Shown piece after piece: positions 1 to 8,834 of a stretch of 28,627 nt of DNA. Numbering within the stretch: the stretch's first letter is position 1; every line of letters begins with the position of its first letter. The DNA lies in the NCBI GenBank assembly GCA_001275005.1, contig JWZX01002266.1, positions 1-28,627 on the forward strand, in the 5' to 3' direction. Below the pieces are notes generated by a model. The model was not told the origin of the DNA. It worked only from the letters and a program-made list of their open reading frames with translations, and searched no databases. The stretch is from Chrysochromulina tobinii. Taxonomy: Eukaryota > Haptophyta > Prymnesiales > Chrysochromulinaceae. The translations under genes and the position numbers were made by a program.

Positions 1-2
1 CG

Positions 3-614
3 CTCGCCCGCGCCTCCGCCTGCGCCTCGCTCCATATCGAAGTACTCCCTGCGGCCGGAGCCGCGTCCCGCGTCACCGGTCCTACGTACGAGCCGCCCGA
101 CGACGACGATGTCGACGAGCCGCCCGACGACGACGATGTCGACGAGCCGCCCGAGGACGACGATGTCGACGAGCCGCCCGACGACGACGATGTCGATGGG
201 CCGCCCGACGACGACAATGTCGACGAGGACGGCGACGAGGCAGCCGGACCCGCACTCACGCTCGAGCGTTTGATGGTCTCGAGGAAGGCGAGAAACGAAG
301 TGGTGGCGGCAGAAGAGGCAGCTGTCGTAGCCGACCTCACCCGGCGGATGGATACTGGCATCCGTGTCAACCCCCAGCTTGCAAAGCTGCATGGGGTTGC
401 ACACAGGGCGCCGGACGTCGGCGCCGCCGCCGCTGCCGCTGCTGCCGCCCAATCACCATGTGAGAATGAGTCAGAGAGATGGCAATCGCACAACCGGCGT
501 TGCCCGGCAGGAGAGAGGGTCAGAAGGCAAAAAAATAGGGGATCGAGGTGCGCGGGGCGCACACGCATGCTAACTGGCGGCTCGAAGGTGGAGTCGTTCT
601 TCAATGACTCATAG
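3..614 (+). CDS. Possible 3' end of an acidic repeat protein (partial at window start)
   Basis: A plus frame is open from the window edge to a stop at 612-614. It encodes a short Ala/Arg stretch, the five acidic DEPPDDDDV repeats (27-bp units), a helical segment around MVSRKARNEVVAAEEAAVVAD, an alanine run and a basic tail. No domain is recognised. The helical stretch after the acidic repeats is the most protein-like part; the tail after the poly-Ala looks non-coding, and a splice donor near CATGTGAG (about 458-465) could end an exon there. The opposite strand is also open here, so the coding strand is not settled. Low confidence. Confidence 0.3.
   Translation, partial: LARASACASLHIEVLPAAGAASRVTGPTYEPPDDDDVDEPPDDDDVDEPPEDDDVDEPPDDDDVDGPPDDDNVDEDGDEAAGPALTLERLMVSRKARNEVVAAEEAAVVADLTRRMDTGIRVNPQLAKLHGVAHRAPDVGAAAAAAAAAQSPCENESERWQSHNRRCPAGERVRRQKNRGSRCAGRTRMLTGGSKVESFFNDS
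87..221. repeat. 27-bp minisatellite, five copies
   Basis: Five head-to-tail 27-bp units lie at 87-113, 114-140, 141-167, 168-194 and 195-221 with only a few substitutions. In the plus frame each unit encodes DEPPDDDDV or a close variant (YEPPDDDDV first, DGPPDDDNV last). In one minus frame the same unit encodes a Ser/Gly/Thr linker. The unit is a multiple of three, so copy-number change would not break a reading frame on either strand. Confidence 0.95.
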
Positions 615-1003
615 AGCACCCAATCACCTTCGTCCAGCTCGGAGGCATCCTGCACCCAGATCACGTTGCGGCCCTGTGCGAGCAGCCCGATCTCGGTCAC
701 GATGACAGCGCACGGCCGGATAATCAGATTGTCGCCGCTGAATGGAGCACCTCGACGTACACTTGACCGCAAGTGCGCCTGTGAGCAGCACAAGAAGGTG
801 AGGGTCGGCTACGTCACGAGAGGGCAAGGTGTGGCGGGCAGCGAATGAGTGTGTGGCGGGCACACCCCGTGATGGAAGCCAAGGATCACCATCCCACCAG
901 TCATTGTCGCGGTGTCGCATGGGCGCCAGTCGGTAGCCTCGACGGGCGTCTCGCCCGCTCCGAGACCGATCCAATGGCCGAGGTCCTTCACCATCCACGC
1001 CAT
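566..1003 (-). CDS. Possible two-exon gene of unknown function (exons 1003-866 and 778-~566)
   Basis: On the minus strand an ATG at 1003 opens a 46-codon exon beginning MAWMVKDLGHWIGLG. It can end at a GT donor (865-864). An AG acceptor at 780-779, preceded by a pyrimidine-rich stretch, reopens the same frame. The resulting 87-bp intron carries an in-frame stop, so splicing would be required. Exon 2 encodes a hydrophobic, beta-rich segment (NLIIRPCAVIVTEIGLLAQG, then NVIWVQDASELDEGDWVLYE) that reads like real protein. The frame then stays open to position 1, but after about 566 it becomes low complexity, and a GT donor follows codon CCA there. No family is recognised. An overlapping plus-strand frame is also open, so this model is tentative. 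Confidence 0.35.
829..864. repeat. 12-bp direct repeat inside the candidate intron
   Basis: The sequence GTGTGGCGGGCA occurs twice on the plus strand, at about 830-841 and 852-863, about 10 bases apart. It sits at the donor end of the putative 87-bp minus-strand intron. It could be a local duplication, or a footprint of an element that created the intron. No element is recognisable between the copies. Confidence 0.55.
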
Positions 1004-1216
1004 GTTTTCTCTCCGTCGTGTTGGCGATTCGCCATTCGTTTCTTTGACGGATCACAGCTTCGGCACATGAATGGGCCGGAGTCCAGAAAATTAACGATTA
1101 GCTGCCCCTTACCGGTCAGATTGCGTCTGAAGATTTTCCAGATCTCCAGGAACTGACACTGACCGCCGGCGCCGCGCACGAATTTACCATGTAGAAGTCA
1201 CACCGGGAAACACACC

Positions 1217-2135
1217 GTGGAACAATACGGGGTTCAGGCCCAACAACCCGAGATCTTGTCAGATGAAGACGGTACGACGGCGAAAACACGCGCGTACATC
1301 CACAGACGCGCGTCGTTCCTCCCGCAAAAGCAAGGAGGCGGAGGCGTCATGCACTTCCGCTCCCACGCCCAAGCGTACTACGCCCAATGGATCCGCCGCT
1401 ACCTGGAACCTGGCAACCAGCCTTGGAAGAAAGTTGCCGACCGATGGCTCGCCACCTCCATCCACGGAAGAGGAGCGCTCCTAATCAACAATCCCCCACC
1501 GACACCCCCCCTGCCGCCGCACGCCACTTACCTTCGCCAATGCCTCATCTCCTTCTCGCTACTCAACATGAGACAGGACACGACCGTGCTAACTCACACC
1601 GTCCAGAGCGAGCCCATCTTCAACAACTGGCGCTTCACCATCGACATCCCGCCCGACACCAAGAAACAATGGATCAAACACGTTGAGCTCCTCAGAATCC
1701 ACAACGCAATAAACGCCAATCCGCCCCGCATCTTCACCGACGCGGAAATGGAGGTCTACACGCTCACATACGCCCCCCTCAACACAATCGGCACCGGGGC
1801 ACAGAGAGCGTTCTCCGGCTCAGAATCAGCATGCGCCTTTCTCCGCCACGCCTTTGGCTGCTTCTATAACGCCTTCCCCAAGGTCGACCTCGAGCAGAAG
1901 CTCTTCTCGACCCCCGTCGTCTTCCACAAGACCCTCCTCAGCTTCCGCTCGGCCGTCCTCCGCTACGCCCAGACCATCCGAATCCTGTACCTCCAGCGGC
2001 GCTACACGACGCTCCGGCTCAAGCTCCCCCCCCCAGGAATCGCGCGACCGTTTCAAGGCCCCTGTCGTCTTCCAGGAGAAGACCTACGACTTTGAGCTCA
2101 CCGCCGCCTTCAAACGAGCGATCAGTGACCGGTGA
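1217..2135 (+). mobile_element. LINE (non-LTR retrotransposon) 3' remnant, C-terminal part of ORF2
   Basis: An open frame at 1217-2095 encodes a segment that resembles the region after the reverse-transcriptase thumb in L1-like/Dualen-type LINEs of algae: a GGVMHFRSHAQAYYAQWI block, then RRYLEPGNQPWKKVADRW, a PPHATYLRQCL block and the IFTDAEMEVYTLTYAP block. The catalytic FxDD motif and endonuclease are absent upstream, so the copy is 5'-truncated. At a run of nine C residues (2026-2034) the frame shifts: the original reading continues in the next frame as SRDRFKAPVVFQEKTYDFEL and ends at a TGA at 2133-2135. The copy therefore cannot make its intact product. No poly-A tail or clear target-site duplication is visible. 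The family assignment rests on recognised motif order and not on an alignment. Confidence 0.65.
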
Positions 2136-2937
2136 GGCTTGTGATGCCGTCATCGGGGGTGTGGGTGGTCCATCCGTTCGGGCTCGGGAAGGTTTGGGTG
2201 ACTGGGCCTCCGAGGCATATGTCGACGGCCTTTGGTTGGGCGTCGTCGTCATCGTCGTCGCACTCCCAGTCCACCTAAGTCCACCAAGCCCACGCACAAG
2301 CGAGAATCATCCCAGGAGCGGCCGGCCCGCCCTAGAGAACCCCATCCCGTCACCGCCCTTCCCCTCAGGGGGTGGGCGCGGCCGGCTCCCCATAAGGGGT
2401 CGGTCACGACGAGGACCTAGCTCAGTCAGACGGCCTGGGGAGCGAAAATTGACCATCGCCAAAATGATCAATTCTGATGATGTCTCTATGGAATAAGGGA
2501 CGTGCCCTAGTGATGGGGATCAGGGGCCTATGCTCGGTTTTCACCCATTCGCAAGCGTTCCGGCGCAGTGCTCGGTCAAAGTTACGCTCCGAAAGGGCCC
2601 TTCGAGCGCCCGAGGGAGCGCGTTTTTCCTATTTGAAGTCACCCGATTTGGGTTTTTTGCTATGTGGGCGGGGCTTCTTGACCGGGCCTGACCTTGGGGC
2701 CCTCGCACGACCGTTGCTGCGTTGTTGGGGGCTCTTTGAGAGGCGCAAACTGAGCTCGATGGGGGTGGTCATCGTCGAGAAAGGTGTGGCTGCCAAAAGC
2801 ATGAGCACATCTTCAGCCACCGCGTAGTCGTCTTCCTCCGCCTGCTTGATGGCCACTGCACGCAGCTGCAGCGCCTATGATTGCACGCACTCGAGAGACT
2901 CACTGTATTTCGCGTGTTGATTGCCTCTCGATCGCAG
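2136..2937. other. Unassigned sequence after the LINE
   Basis: No convincing gene. A plus frame (2477-2827) is open but reads as low-quality Arg/Leu-rich sequence without domains. The DNA has a mixed base composition with G-runs and a stretch around 2590-2630 rich in GGGCCC/CGCCCGAGGG. It may be LINE 3' sequence or another old repeat. A self-comparison with other genomic copies would be decisive. Confidence 0.4.
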
Positions 2938-3093
2938 GAACATTCGGCCACCTCAAGCTGGCCATTCTACATCGCCAACTTGCTCTTTGCACGTGGTGTC
3001 CAACAACCGCTAGTTGACAAGGGTGGAAGAGTCACCAAGATGGGCAAGTACGTGATGCAAATGCATACCTCCTTCAATCCGGTGGTCGACACG
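2938..3093 (+). other. Exon-like fragment flanked by AG and GT
   Basis: A 156-bp (52-codon) open segment is preceded by a pyrimidine-containing acceptor ending CGATCGCAG and followed by a donor GGTATGAT. It encodes a protein-like stretch including SSWPFYIANLLFARGVQQPL and then KMGKYVMQMHTSFNPVVD. A second acceptor, CGCTCGCAG, precedes 3247, where MLNGFASYIIPHAS can be read, but that frame does not match the phase of this exon. No family recognised. It could be an exon of a broken or unmodelled gene, or chance. Confidence 0.25.
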
Positions 3094-4970
3094 GTATGAT
3101 TGCGCTGGAATCAACCGTGTGTTTGCAGCCCTAGCCTCGCGCGCCGCCACCCATCGCCTTTTCCTTGCTGCTGCACTGAATTAGCCGCTGCCTGCCAGGG
3201 GTGCTTCCGCCGCGTTGACAGCTCGCCGCTTGTCCGTCGCTCGCAGGATGCTGAACGGCTTTGCGTCCTACATCATCCCGCATGCCTCCGCGGCGGCGGA
3301 CGCGGTAGTGGAGTCGCGTAGGCGCGCTTCGCGCCTCTCGCGCGCGAGTGGTGCACGCGCCCGACGACGCTTGGCGGGCCTCGGCAGCAGCTCAGAGGCG
3401 GTCAGGTGCTACGGCTGGAGCCGAGGCGAGCACGGAGACGGCCGTGGCGGGTCCCATGCCGGTGGCCGTGAGGTGGAGGGACTGCAGTTCGTAGCGCATG
3501 GCGAGCTGGGAGTGCATACAGCACTCGCCGTGGTAGCACGCTCGCATGCCGCGTCCCATCTCACTTTGCATGTAATGTGTCATGTTCCGCGTGCACGTGG
3601 TGCCTGTTACCAAGGATCATGACCAGTTTACTTAATAGAATGGTCTCAGCTCACAAGCTACTCAACATGTAAATACATAGGCTGTAATTAGCCCCCCATA
3701 AGGCCTCAGTCAGCATGGGTATTTGAGCCCATCTCACACCATGTACCGGCCCCTCATGACTCCGGAGCCATCCGAATCAGCCGCCGACACGCCGATCCAC
3801 CCCGCACATGGTCTGGGGCGCCCTTGCCCCCGAGAGGCGGCGCTCAGCTGCACCCTGCACAGCAGGGTGGCAAGAGATGAGTGCGAGAGGAGTGAGCAGC
3901 CGTGCAGGTGCGCGGCTGGTGGCGCGGAAAGGGCGAGGTGAGGGAAGGCATGCGAGACGCTGAGGGTGGGCGGGGGCGCACATACCATTGGGCAAGCTTG
4001 CCGACCACGAGCGACGAGGTAATTGAGCTCGGATGTGACGCTTTCCTGCAAAGACACGTCAAAAGGCGACACGCAAGTGCATAAAGGCTTTGAGTGGGGC
4101 GCCCGGATGCGATCGTGGCAGTATGACAGCCGGGGACGGCGCCGCAACCGCCTCCAGCAGCCGAGCTGCGGACCTGTTGCTCAAGACGCAAGCTGTCCAG
4201 CTGTTGCAAGCGAGAAATGGTCGACACGAATTTTGCAGCGGCGGCACCTCCGAGCCAGAGCTCCACTGTATATGACCCGGCACGCAGGAAACATCGACTT
4301 GGTCTTCGTCGCGCTCCGATTCAGACTTATCAGCCATTGATACTTTGGTCGAACACCAGGAAAACCTGGTCGACTCTCCTGCACCAAAGCACCTGCGCAG
4401 CAAACGTCGGGACCAAAAGTGCAAGACACTTTGGGGTGGTTATGCAGACGATCCTGGCACCGACGGAGCACGCCATTGGGCAAAATGGCGAGGGGATAGG
4501 GCCGAGGCAACAGGTCAGCGCGCCCGTCCGAAAGCGGATGGCCAATCTTGTACCCTGGCCACGCCAAGAGGGAGCTCAATTCGCGTCCCCATGGAGAGCT
4601 TTGGCCTGGAGGCCTTATCAAGAGGGGTTTTCGCTTCTGGGAGAGAAACCCGATCTAACAGGTTCTTTTTGGGTCCCCAGTGGTGTCCGACCGAGCTACA
4701 TGTTACTGGCGAAACATCATGCGTTTAACAACAGTTGATGAATGCCCCCGACACATAGTACATGCTGCATGACGCTGTACCGCGATATCCACATCGGGCA
4801 TCGCATCCAGGGCCCAGTCAAGCATTTCCCAGTTCACGCCGTAACCGAATGATTGCGCGGCACCTTCGCGACACCTCTCTGACGTTCGTCCACGCAGTGG
4901 ATCGCCGACGTCACCGAGCGTGCCGAGCCGGAAATCGGTCCGAGGTCGTCGACCAGTGTGAAAGAACAGC
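3094..4970. other. Gene-poor region with overlapping open frames, no gene assigned
   Basis: Several overlapping open frames exist on both strands (for example plus 3215-3622, 4217-4738 and 4345-4728; minus 3844-4266 and 4181-4621). None shows a recognisable domain, signal peptide or codon pattern better than its shadows. An AT-richer patch at about 3620-3760 looks intergenic. One minus-strand stretch, 4703-4972, reads more like protein and is listed separately. Confidence 0.4.
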
Positions 4971-4972
4971 AT
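4703..4972 (-). other. Protein-like minus-strand fragment upstream of the transporter gene
   Basis: The minus frame from an ATG at 4972 to a stop at 4703 (89 codons) includes GYGVNWEMLDWALDAMPDVD followed by a Cys/His-containing tail (HAACTMCRGH). The middle part looks like genuine amphipathic protein rather than GC shadow, but no family is recognised and there is no partner exon. The ATG overlaps the start codon of the transporter on the other strand, so if this is a gene the two would be divergent with no spacer, which argues for an exon fragment or chance. Confidence 0.2.
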
Positions 4973-5864
4973 GGCTAATCTTTACACTACGCTTACCACG
5001 CCTTACCGTGACCTGAACGCTGCGCGCTCGGCATACGCCGATGGTCAAGATACTGCCGCTTCGAAAGCGGCGCACAGCATGTCGCTTGCTGTCGCTGGCG
5101 AGGAGCACGAGGAATCAGGAGGCAGGCTGAAGGCGATCATATTCGGCGGCCTCGACGGCATCCTGACTTCCTTTGCGATTATCGCCGGTGCGCACGGAGC
5201 CAATTTAGGGCCGGTCCCCATGCTTGCGCTCGGCATCTCCAATGTGCTGGCTGATGCCCTGAGCATGGGGGCGGGTGAGTTCCTCTCGTCACGCTCGTAC
5301 AACTCCTATGTGCTCAAGGAGCGCGAGCGTGAGATGTGGGAGCTGAAAAACCACCCCGAGGGCGAGATCGCGGAGATGGTTCAGCTATTTGTTGCACGGG
5401 GCATGTCGCGTGTAGACGCAGAGGTTGTCATCGAACGCATGGCCAAGTACGAAGAGTTCTTTGTCGATATCATGATGAAGGAGGAGCTGTCGCTGCCCGT
5501 GCCCTCAGAGGAGGACACCCTCGAGTCGCTAAAGGACGGAATCGCCATGTTCCTCGCATTCGCGCTCTTCGGCATGCTGCCTCTCGCGTGCTACATCCTC
5601 GCCGGCATGCTGGCTCCATCATTGGACGTCACGAGCCTCTTCAGCGTCGCATGCGTTGCGACGGCTATCTCGCTCTTCGCCCTCGGCGCCTTCAAGGCAC
5701 GCTTCCATGACAAGCGCTACCTGTATGCAGGCGTCGAGACCGTGCTGCTCGGTGGCGCGTGCGCGGCCGTTTCCTATTTCGTGGGCCGCGCCGTCTCCCA
5801 GTTCGCAGGGTTCGAGCAGCTCGAGTTCGTCATTCAGTATGAACAGCAGCCAACTGTGCTATAA
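4971..5864 (+). CDS. Vacuolar iron/manganese transporter (VIT1/Ccc1 family)
   Basis: A single-exon 297-residue protein. VIT/Ccc1 proteins move Fe2+ or Mn2+ from the cytosol into vacuoles or similar compartments by proton antiport. The family landmarks are present: GGLDGILTSFAIIAG in membrane segment 1 (residues 59-73, with the conserved Asp62), the LGISNVLADALSMGAGEF segment (87-104), and then a long charged, Glu-rich cytosolic helical loop (about 112-178, with KEREREMWELKNHPEGEI) that acts as the metal-binding domain in the family. Three further membrane segments lie at about 190-212, 219-243 and 250-272. The five-segment layout and total length match the family. The first 50 residues are a hydrophilic cytosolic tail. 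The ATG used is the first in frame. Metal specificity cannot be told from sequence. Family assignment is firm. Confidence 0.93.
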   Translation: MANLYTTLTTPYRDLNAARSAYADGQDTAASKAAHSMSLAVAGEEHEESGGRLKAIIFGGLDGILTSFAIIAGAHGANLGPVPMLALGISNVLADALSMGAGEFLSSRSYNSYVLKEREREMWELKNHPEGEIAEMVQLFVARGMSRVDAEVVIERMAKYEEFFVDIMMKEELSLPVPSEEDTLESLKDGIAMFLAFALFGMLPLACYILAGMLAPSLDVTSLFSVACVATAISLFALGAFKARFHDKRYLYAGVETVLLGGACAAVSYFVGRAVSQFAGFEQLEFVIQYEQQPTVL

Positions 5865-6122
5865 GTATGGCGCGCGTCCACTTGTATGCGTGCCCGACGA
5901 GCTCACCAAGTGATGCAGCCTCACCAACCGGAGGTCCCAGGCGTGAACGTCGCTTTTCAGTCTCGCTCCGCTTGTCCTTTGAGCTGGGCGTGTCGGTTGC
6001 TGAATCGGCGCGCGCCGTCGGTGTAGGTTATTACATTGGTTCTTCGAAAAACGCCGTTTCGAGCGCCACAATCGGACGGGCCTTTCATCGTGAGGAGAGT
6101 GACGGTCGGGAGCGTCTCTTTG

Positions 6123-7118
6123 ATGGCGCTGTCGAGCAAAGACGCCGGATGTGCAGCGTGCGCCTGCGACAAGTACAAGCTCGACATGACGGCGGCGACA
6201 TTTGGCACGTGCGTATGTGGGTTTGGGAAATCAGCACACGCCAACACGTCTGTTGCAAAGCCCCCCGGAAAAAGCCAAAAGGTCAATGCGCTTGCTGCCC
6301 AAATGAACAACGCGTTCAATCCAGCGATGCTCCAGCCGGGTGGCCCACCGAGACCATATCTGGCACGTGCTGAAAGTGGCGGCGCCGCAGCAGCTCCTGC
6401 GCCTTTGAATGATGCAGCAGCCACCGCAACAGCCATCAGTGCGCTTGCTGCCCAAATGAATAACGCGTTCAATCCAGCAATGCTCCCGCCATGTGGGCCG
6501 CCAACGCCTTACATGGCACGTGCTGAAGCTGGTGGCATTGCAGCGCCTCCTGTGCCTTCGAGCGATGCAGCAGCCTCGGTACCTTCAGCCAGCGTCTCTG
6601 AGGTTGTGCAGCCAATACTGGTGCCGACGTTGCCTGCTATTTTTGTCGGAGAGTTCAGCGTGCTCGGTCGCGCGCCTCCTCCAAAAAGGAGACCGCCCCG
6701 GCGGCTCACCTCTGCGGGCCCCGAAATCACGGCAGACGAGGCGAGCAAGGCAGATGGAGTGCTCGCCGAGGCGGAAGCTGCTACTACCGCCAAGGCCGAG
6801 GCAGCTGCACATACTGCCGCGGCCGCCCGTTACGTTCGTGAGCAGGCGGCGAAGGATGCGACGGCCGCCGCTCGTATGGCGGCCATACTCAGCTCCATAG
6901 AGGTGACCGAGGAGTTCGAGGAGGACGAGGAGGACGAGGGCGTGCCCGAGATGAGCGACATGCGAACCCTCCCAGGGGGGACCTCGAAGGGTCATCTGCT
7001 CCGGGCCGGCTCCAGGGATAGCTTAGGGTCCGTGGCGAGCAAGGCGAGCACCGCGACCGGCACCCACAAGCGCAAGAAGAGGAGGAAGAAAAAGTTGGAC
7101 GCAAAGGGGAAGGCTTGA
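6123..7118 (+). CDS. Cys/His-motif protein with a duplicated 51-residue unit, function unknown
   Basis: From the ATG at 6123 the protein is 331 residues; the frame is open further upstream (to about 6036) but without an ATG that gives a better start. Near the N-terminus Cys10, Cys13, Cys15, Cys30, Cys32 and His39 form a C-x2-C-x-C-x14-C-x-C-x6-H pattern that looks like a small zinc-binding motif; similar short motifs occur in many algal and protist proteins of unknown role. Two tandem 51-residue units (from ALAAQMNNAFNPAML) follow, then an Ala/Pro-rich linker, an alanine-rich probable helix with KAEAAAHTAAAARYV, an acidic patch EEFEEDEEDEGVPE, and a basic Lys/Arg tail (KRKKRRKKK) that could be a nuclear localisation signal. 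No catalytic domain is seen. A nuclear or scaffold role is only a guess. Confidence 0.7.
   Translation: MALSSKDAGCAACACDKYKLDMTAATFGTCVCGFGKSAHANTSVAKPPGKSQKVNALAAQMNNAFNPAMLQPGGPPRPYLARAESGGAAAAPAPLNDAAATATAISALAAQMNNAFNPAMLPPCGPPTPYMARAEAGGIAAPPVPSSDAAASVPSASVSEVVQPILVPTLPAIFVGEFSVLGRAPPPKRRPPRRLTSAGPEITADEASKADGVLAEAEAATTAKAEAAAHTAAAARYVREQAAKDATAAARMAAILSSIEVTEEFEEDEEDEGVPEMSDMRTLPGGTSKGHLLRAGSRDSLGSVASKASTATGTHKRKKRRKKKLDAKGKA
6288..6593 (+). repeat. 153-bp tandem duplication within a coding region
   Basis: Two copies with a 153-bp period (6288-6440 and 6441-6593), each starting GCGCTTGCTGCCCAAATGAA. The period equals 51 codons, so the frame is kept. The start of the unit is nearly identical between copies while the Ala/Pro-rich end has drifted. 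Confidence 0.9.
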
Positions 7119-7494
7119 GATGCACATGGACACGGCTCAGTGACGCGTTTCTAGTATACCGGTAGGTGTCTCGCGCAATCACAAAGTACTTTGTGCATTG
7201 TGCATTGAGGCGCGAGGAGCGACATGGTTTCGGTACCGGTAAAAAGACACCGGGGGAGCCGCGGGACACATGTACGGGGACACACGCGGGCGCACCGGTA
7301 GAGGAAAAGCAATATGCGGACTTTGCGAAGGGACTGGCCCCACCAGTGGCCCGCAGATACGGAGTGTGTGATTTACCGGTAGACGACCGGTTTTCGCGTC
7401 TGTCGTGTTAACGTTCACACCACCCAAATATAAGCGAAAGCGAGCACGCACACAAAGACCACCACGAGAGGCGCGAGGGAGAGGGGCCGACGAC
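7119..7494. promoter_or_regulatory. Intergenic region with clustered ACCGGT sites and a 16-bp palindrome
   Basis: The 376-bp gap before the TPR gene contains TACCGGTA at 7157-7164, 7234-7241 and 7374-7381, CACCGGTA at 7293-7300, and another ACCGGT at 7386-7391. It also has a perfect 16-bp palindrome CACAAAGTACTTTGTG at 7180-7195, followed by two copies of TGCATTG (7194-7207). A TATA-like ATATAAG lies at 7428-7434, about 60 bases before the ATG at 7495. Function as promoter elements is inferred from position, palindromy and clustering. Confidence 0.45.
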
Positions 7495-8415
7495 ATGCTA
7501 CTCCTCTTGCTGCTGCCATCAATGTTCACGTGTCTGCTGCAGCCTTCGCTGCATGCGCCGTTCCTGATCTCATACCCGACGCAGCCGCTGACGGCCCATT
7601 CCAAAGTTGCCATCAGCCGTCGCCGCGCCGTCTCTTTCTCATCAGCGGTAGCTCTGCTCGCGCGATGGCCTGAAGCGGCGGCGGCAGCGGCGCCGCCGCC
7701 ATTCTCACGCATGGCGAGCGATGCAGCCAGAGCCTTCGAGCAGGGCAAGTATGAGGAGTGCGAGCAATTGTGGCAGGCCGCGGCCGACGCCTATTCCAGC
7801 GAGGACCTCGCCTGGGCTAACTTGGCCGTGGCGCTCATCATCAACGCCTCGGATGACCCGACGATGAAGCTCGGCCAGCCACCAGCGGGTCGCGCCAAGG
7901 AACGGCTCGAGGCGGCGCTTGCCGCAATTGAGAAGGCAACCGCGCTCGGATCGAGCGACGCCTTGCTGCTCAACGCGAGGGGCAACGCACTTGGACTGCT
8001 CCTTCGGTGGAGTGAGGCACGCGAGGCGTACGCATCGGCCACGGCGCTGTCCGCGCGCGACTTTGAGTCGATCCCGCGTAGCAATGAGGCGCTCACACTG
8101 CTTCAGCTCGAGCAGCCCGAGCAGTCTGAGAAGATCGCACGCAATCTCCTGCGCCGAGATCCAAACTTTGTGGATGCGCAAGCGTTGCTCGCCACCATCC
8201 GATGGAGCCAGCGCGATATGGGCGGCGCGGCGGCGGAGCTTTCCGCGCTGTGCGATCGGCCTACGGACGGGCAGCAGTGGTGCGAGCGCTACAGCACCGT
8301 GGACGTGGTGCTTGGGCGCTGGCCGCCGCGCGCCGTCGCCACTTACCGGGACCTGCTCATGCAACCGAGCGTCGCACTCATCTTCAAGAATGCACGCGCG
8401 CTCCCGGCGAGGTGA
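7495..8415 (+). CDS. TPR-repeat protein, probably imported into the thylakoid lumen
   Basis: The ATG at 7495 gives a 306-residue protein; the frame extends upstream only without an ATG. Residues 1-18 (MLLLLLLPSMFTCLLQPS) look like an ER signal peptide, as expected for a plastid reached through the endomembrane system. A short Ser/basic transit region follows. Next comes SRRRAVSFSSAVALLA (41-56) and an Ala-rich stretch to about 67, which resembles a twin-arginine thylakoid signal with a cleavage site. The mature part (about 72-306) is helical with tetratricopeptide-type repeats, for example FEQGKYEECEQLWQAAADAY (81-100), and units around 155-188 and 193-258 ending in NFVDAQALLATIRWSQRD. No enzyme domain is present; it is likely a scaffold or assembly factor. 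The targeting is predicted from pattern only. Confidence 0.78.
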   Translation: MLLLLLLPSMFTCLLQPSLHAPFLISYPTQPLTAHSKVAISRRRAVSFSSAVALLARWPEAAAAAAPPPFSRMASDAARAFEQGKYEECEQLWQAAADAYSSEDLAWANLAVALIINASDDPTMKLGQPPAGRAKERLEAALAAIEKATALGSSDALLLNARGNALGLLLRWSEAREAYASATALSARDFESIPRSNEALTLLQLEQPEQSEKIARNLLRRDPNFVDAQALLATIRWSQRDMGGAAAELSALCDRPTDGQQWCERYSTVDVVLGRWPPRAVATYRDLLMQPSVALIFKNARALPAR

Positions 8416-8726
8416 TTACAAAAGTGGGCTACCGGGTTATCTGCTTTCGTCGCGCGATCGTGCGTGTGCGTGTGGTGGGTCGGATGGTTGTGAGGTTCGT
8501 CTGTGTGATCCGTGTGCCCAAGTGCCCCGTGTGTCCCGAGGACGCCCAAGGCGCCACAATTGCCAAGGACGTGTGCGGTGTCTGTCCAGCCGGCTGCGCC
8601 CTCCCCCCCGCCCCCGCGGCCCCCGCGGTGTTGCTATTTTGAACCGAGTGAAGCAGCGATAGATCTCCCCCTGTGCACGAACGCACGTGTGAGCCACGTC
8701 ACGCCCCACCATTGCTCCAGGTTGAC
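8416..8726. other. Intergenic region between TPR and GST genes
   Basis: No gene supported. The sequence has a GTGTG-rich patch around 8460-8530 and a C-rich patch near 8600-8620. Open frames here are short and without domains. Confidence 0.5.
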
Positions 8727-8746
8727 TGACGTCATGCCACGTGGCA
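8727..8746. promoter_or_regulatory. Adjacent CRE-type octamer and G-box palindrome upstream of the GST gene
   Basis: TGACGTCA (8727-8734), the perfect CRE palindrome bound by bZIP proteins in animals, fungi and plants, is directly followed by the perfect 12-bp palindrome TGCCACGTGGCA (8735-8746), which contains a G-box core CACGTG used by bZIP and bHLH proteins. The pair ends 88 bases before the GST start codon. A regulatory role is inferred from position and symmetry. Confidence 0.5.
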
Positions 8747-8834
8747 CACTCGCTCGTCTGTGACCGCACGGCAGCATTTGCCATTTCTCGCACAATCCGC
8801 GTCGTCGCGCGGTCGGAGCTCCCACGTCGTTGAG

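Noticed and set aside
87-221. Regular repeats that might suggest a CRISPR array
   Set aside because: Units are contiguous 27-mers without spacers; this is a coding-type minisatellite.
4217-4738. Two overlapping plus-strand open frames (4217-4738 and 4345-4728)
   Set aside because: Neither has domains, a signal peptide or convincing composition; GC-rich DNA leaves many frames open by chance.
5867-6373. Open frame overlapping the start of the Cys/His-motif gene
   Set aside because: Arg-rich shadow of the downstream gene in another frame.
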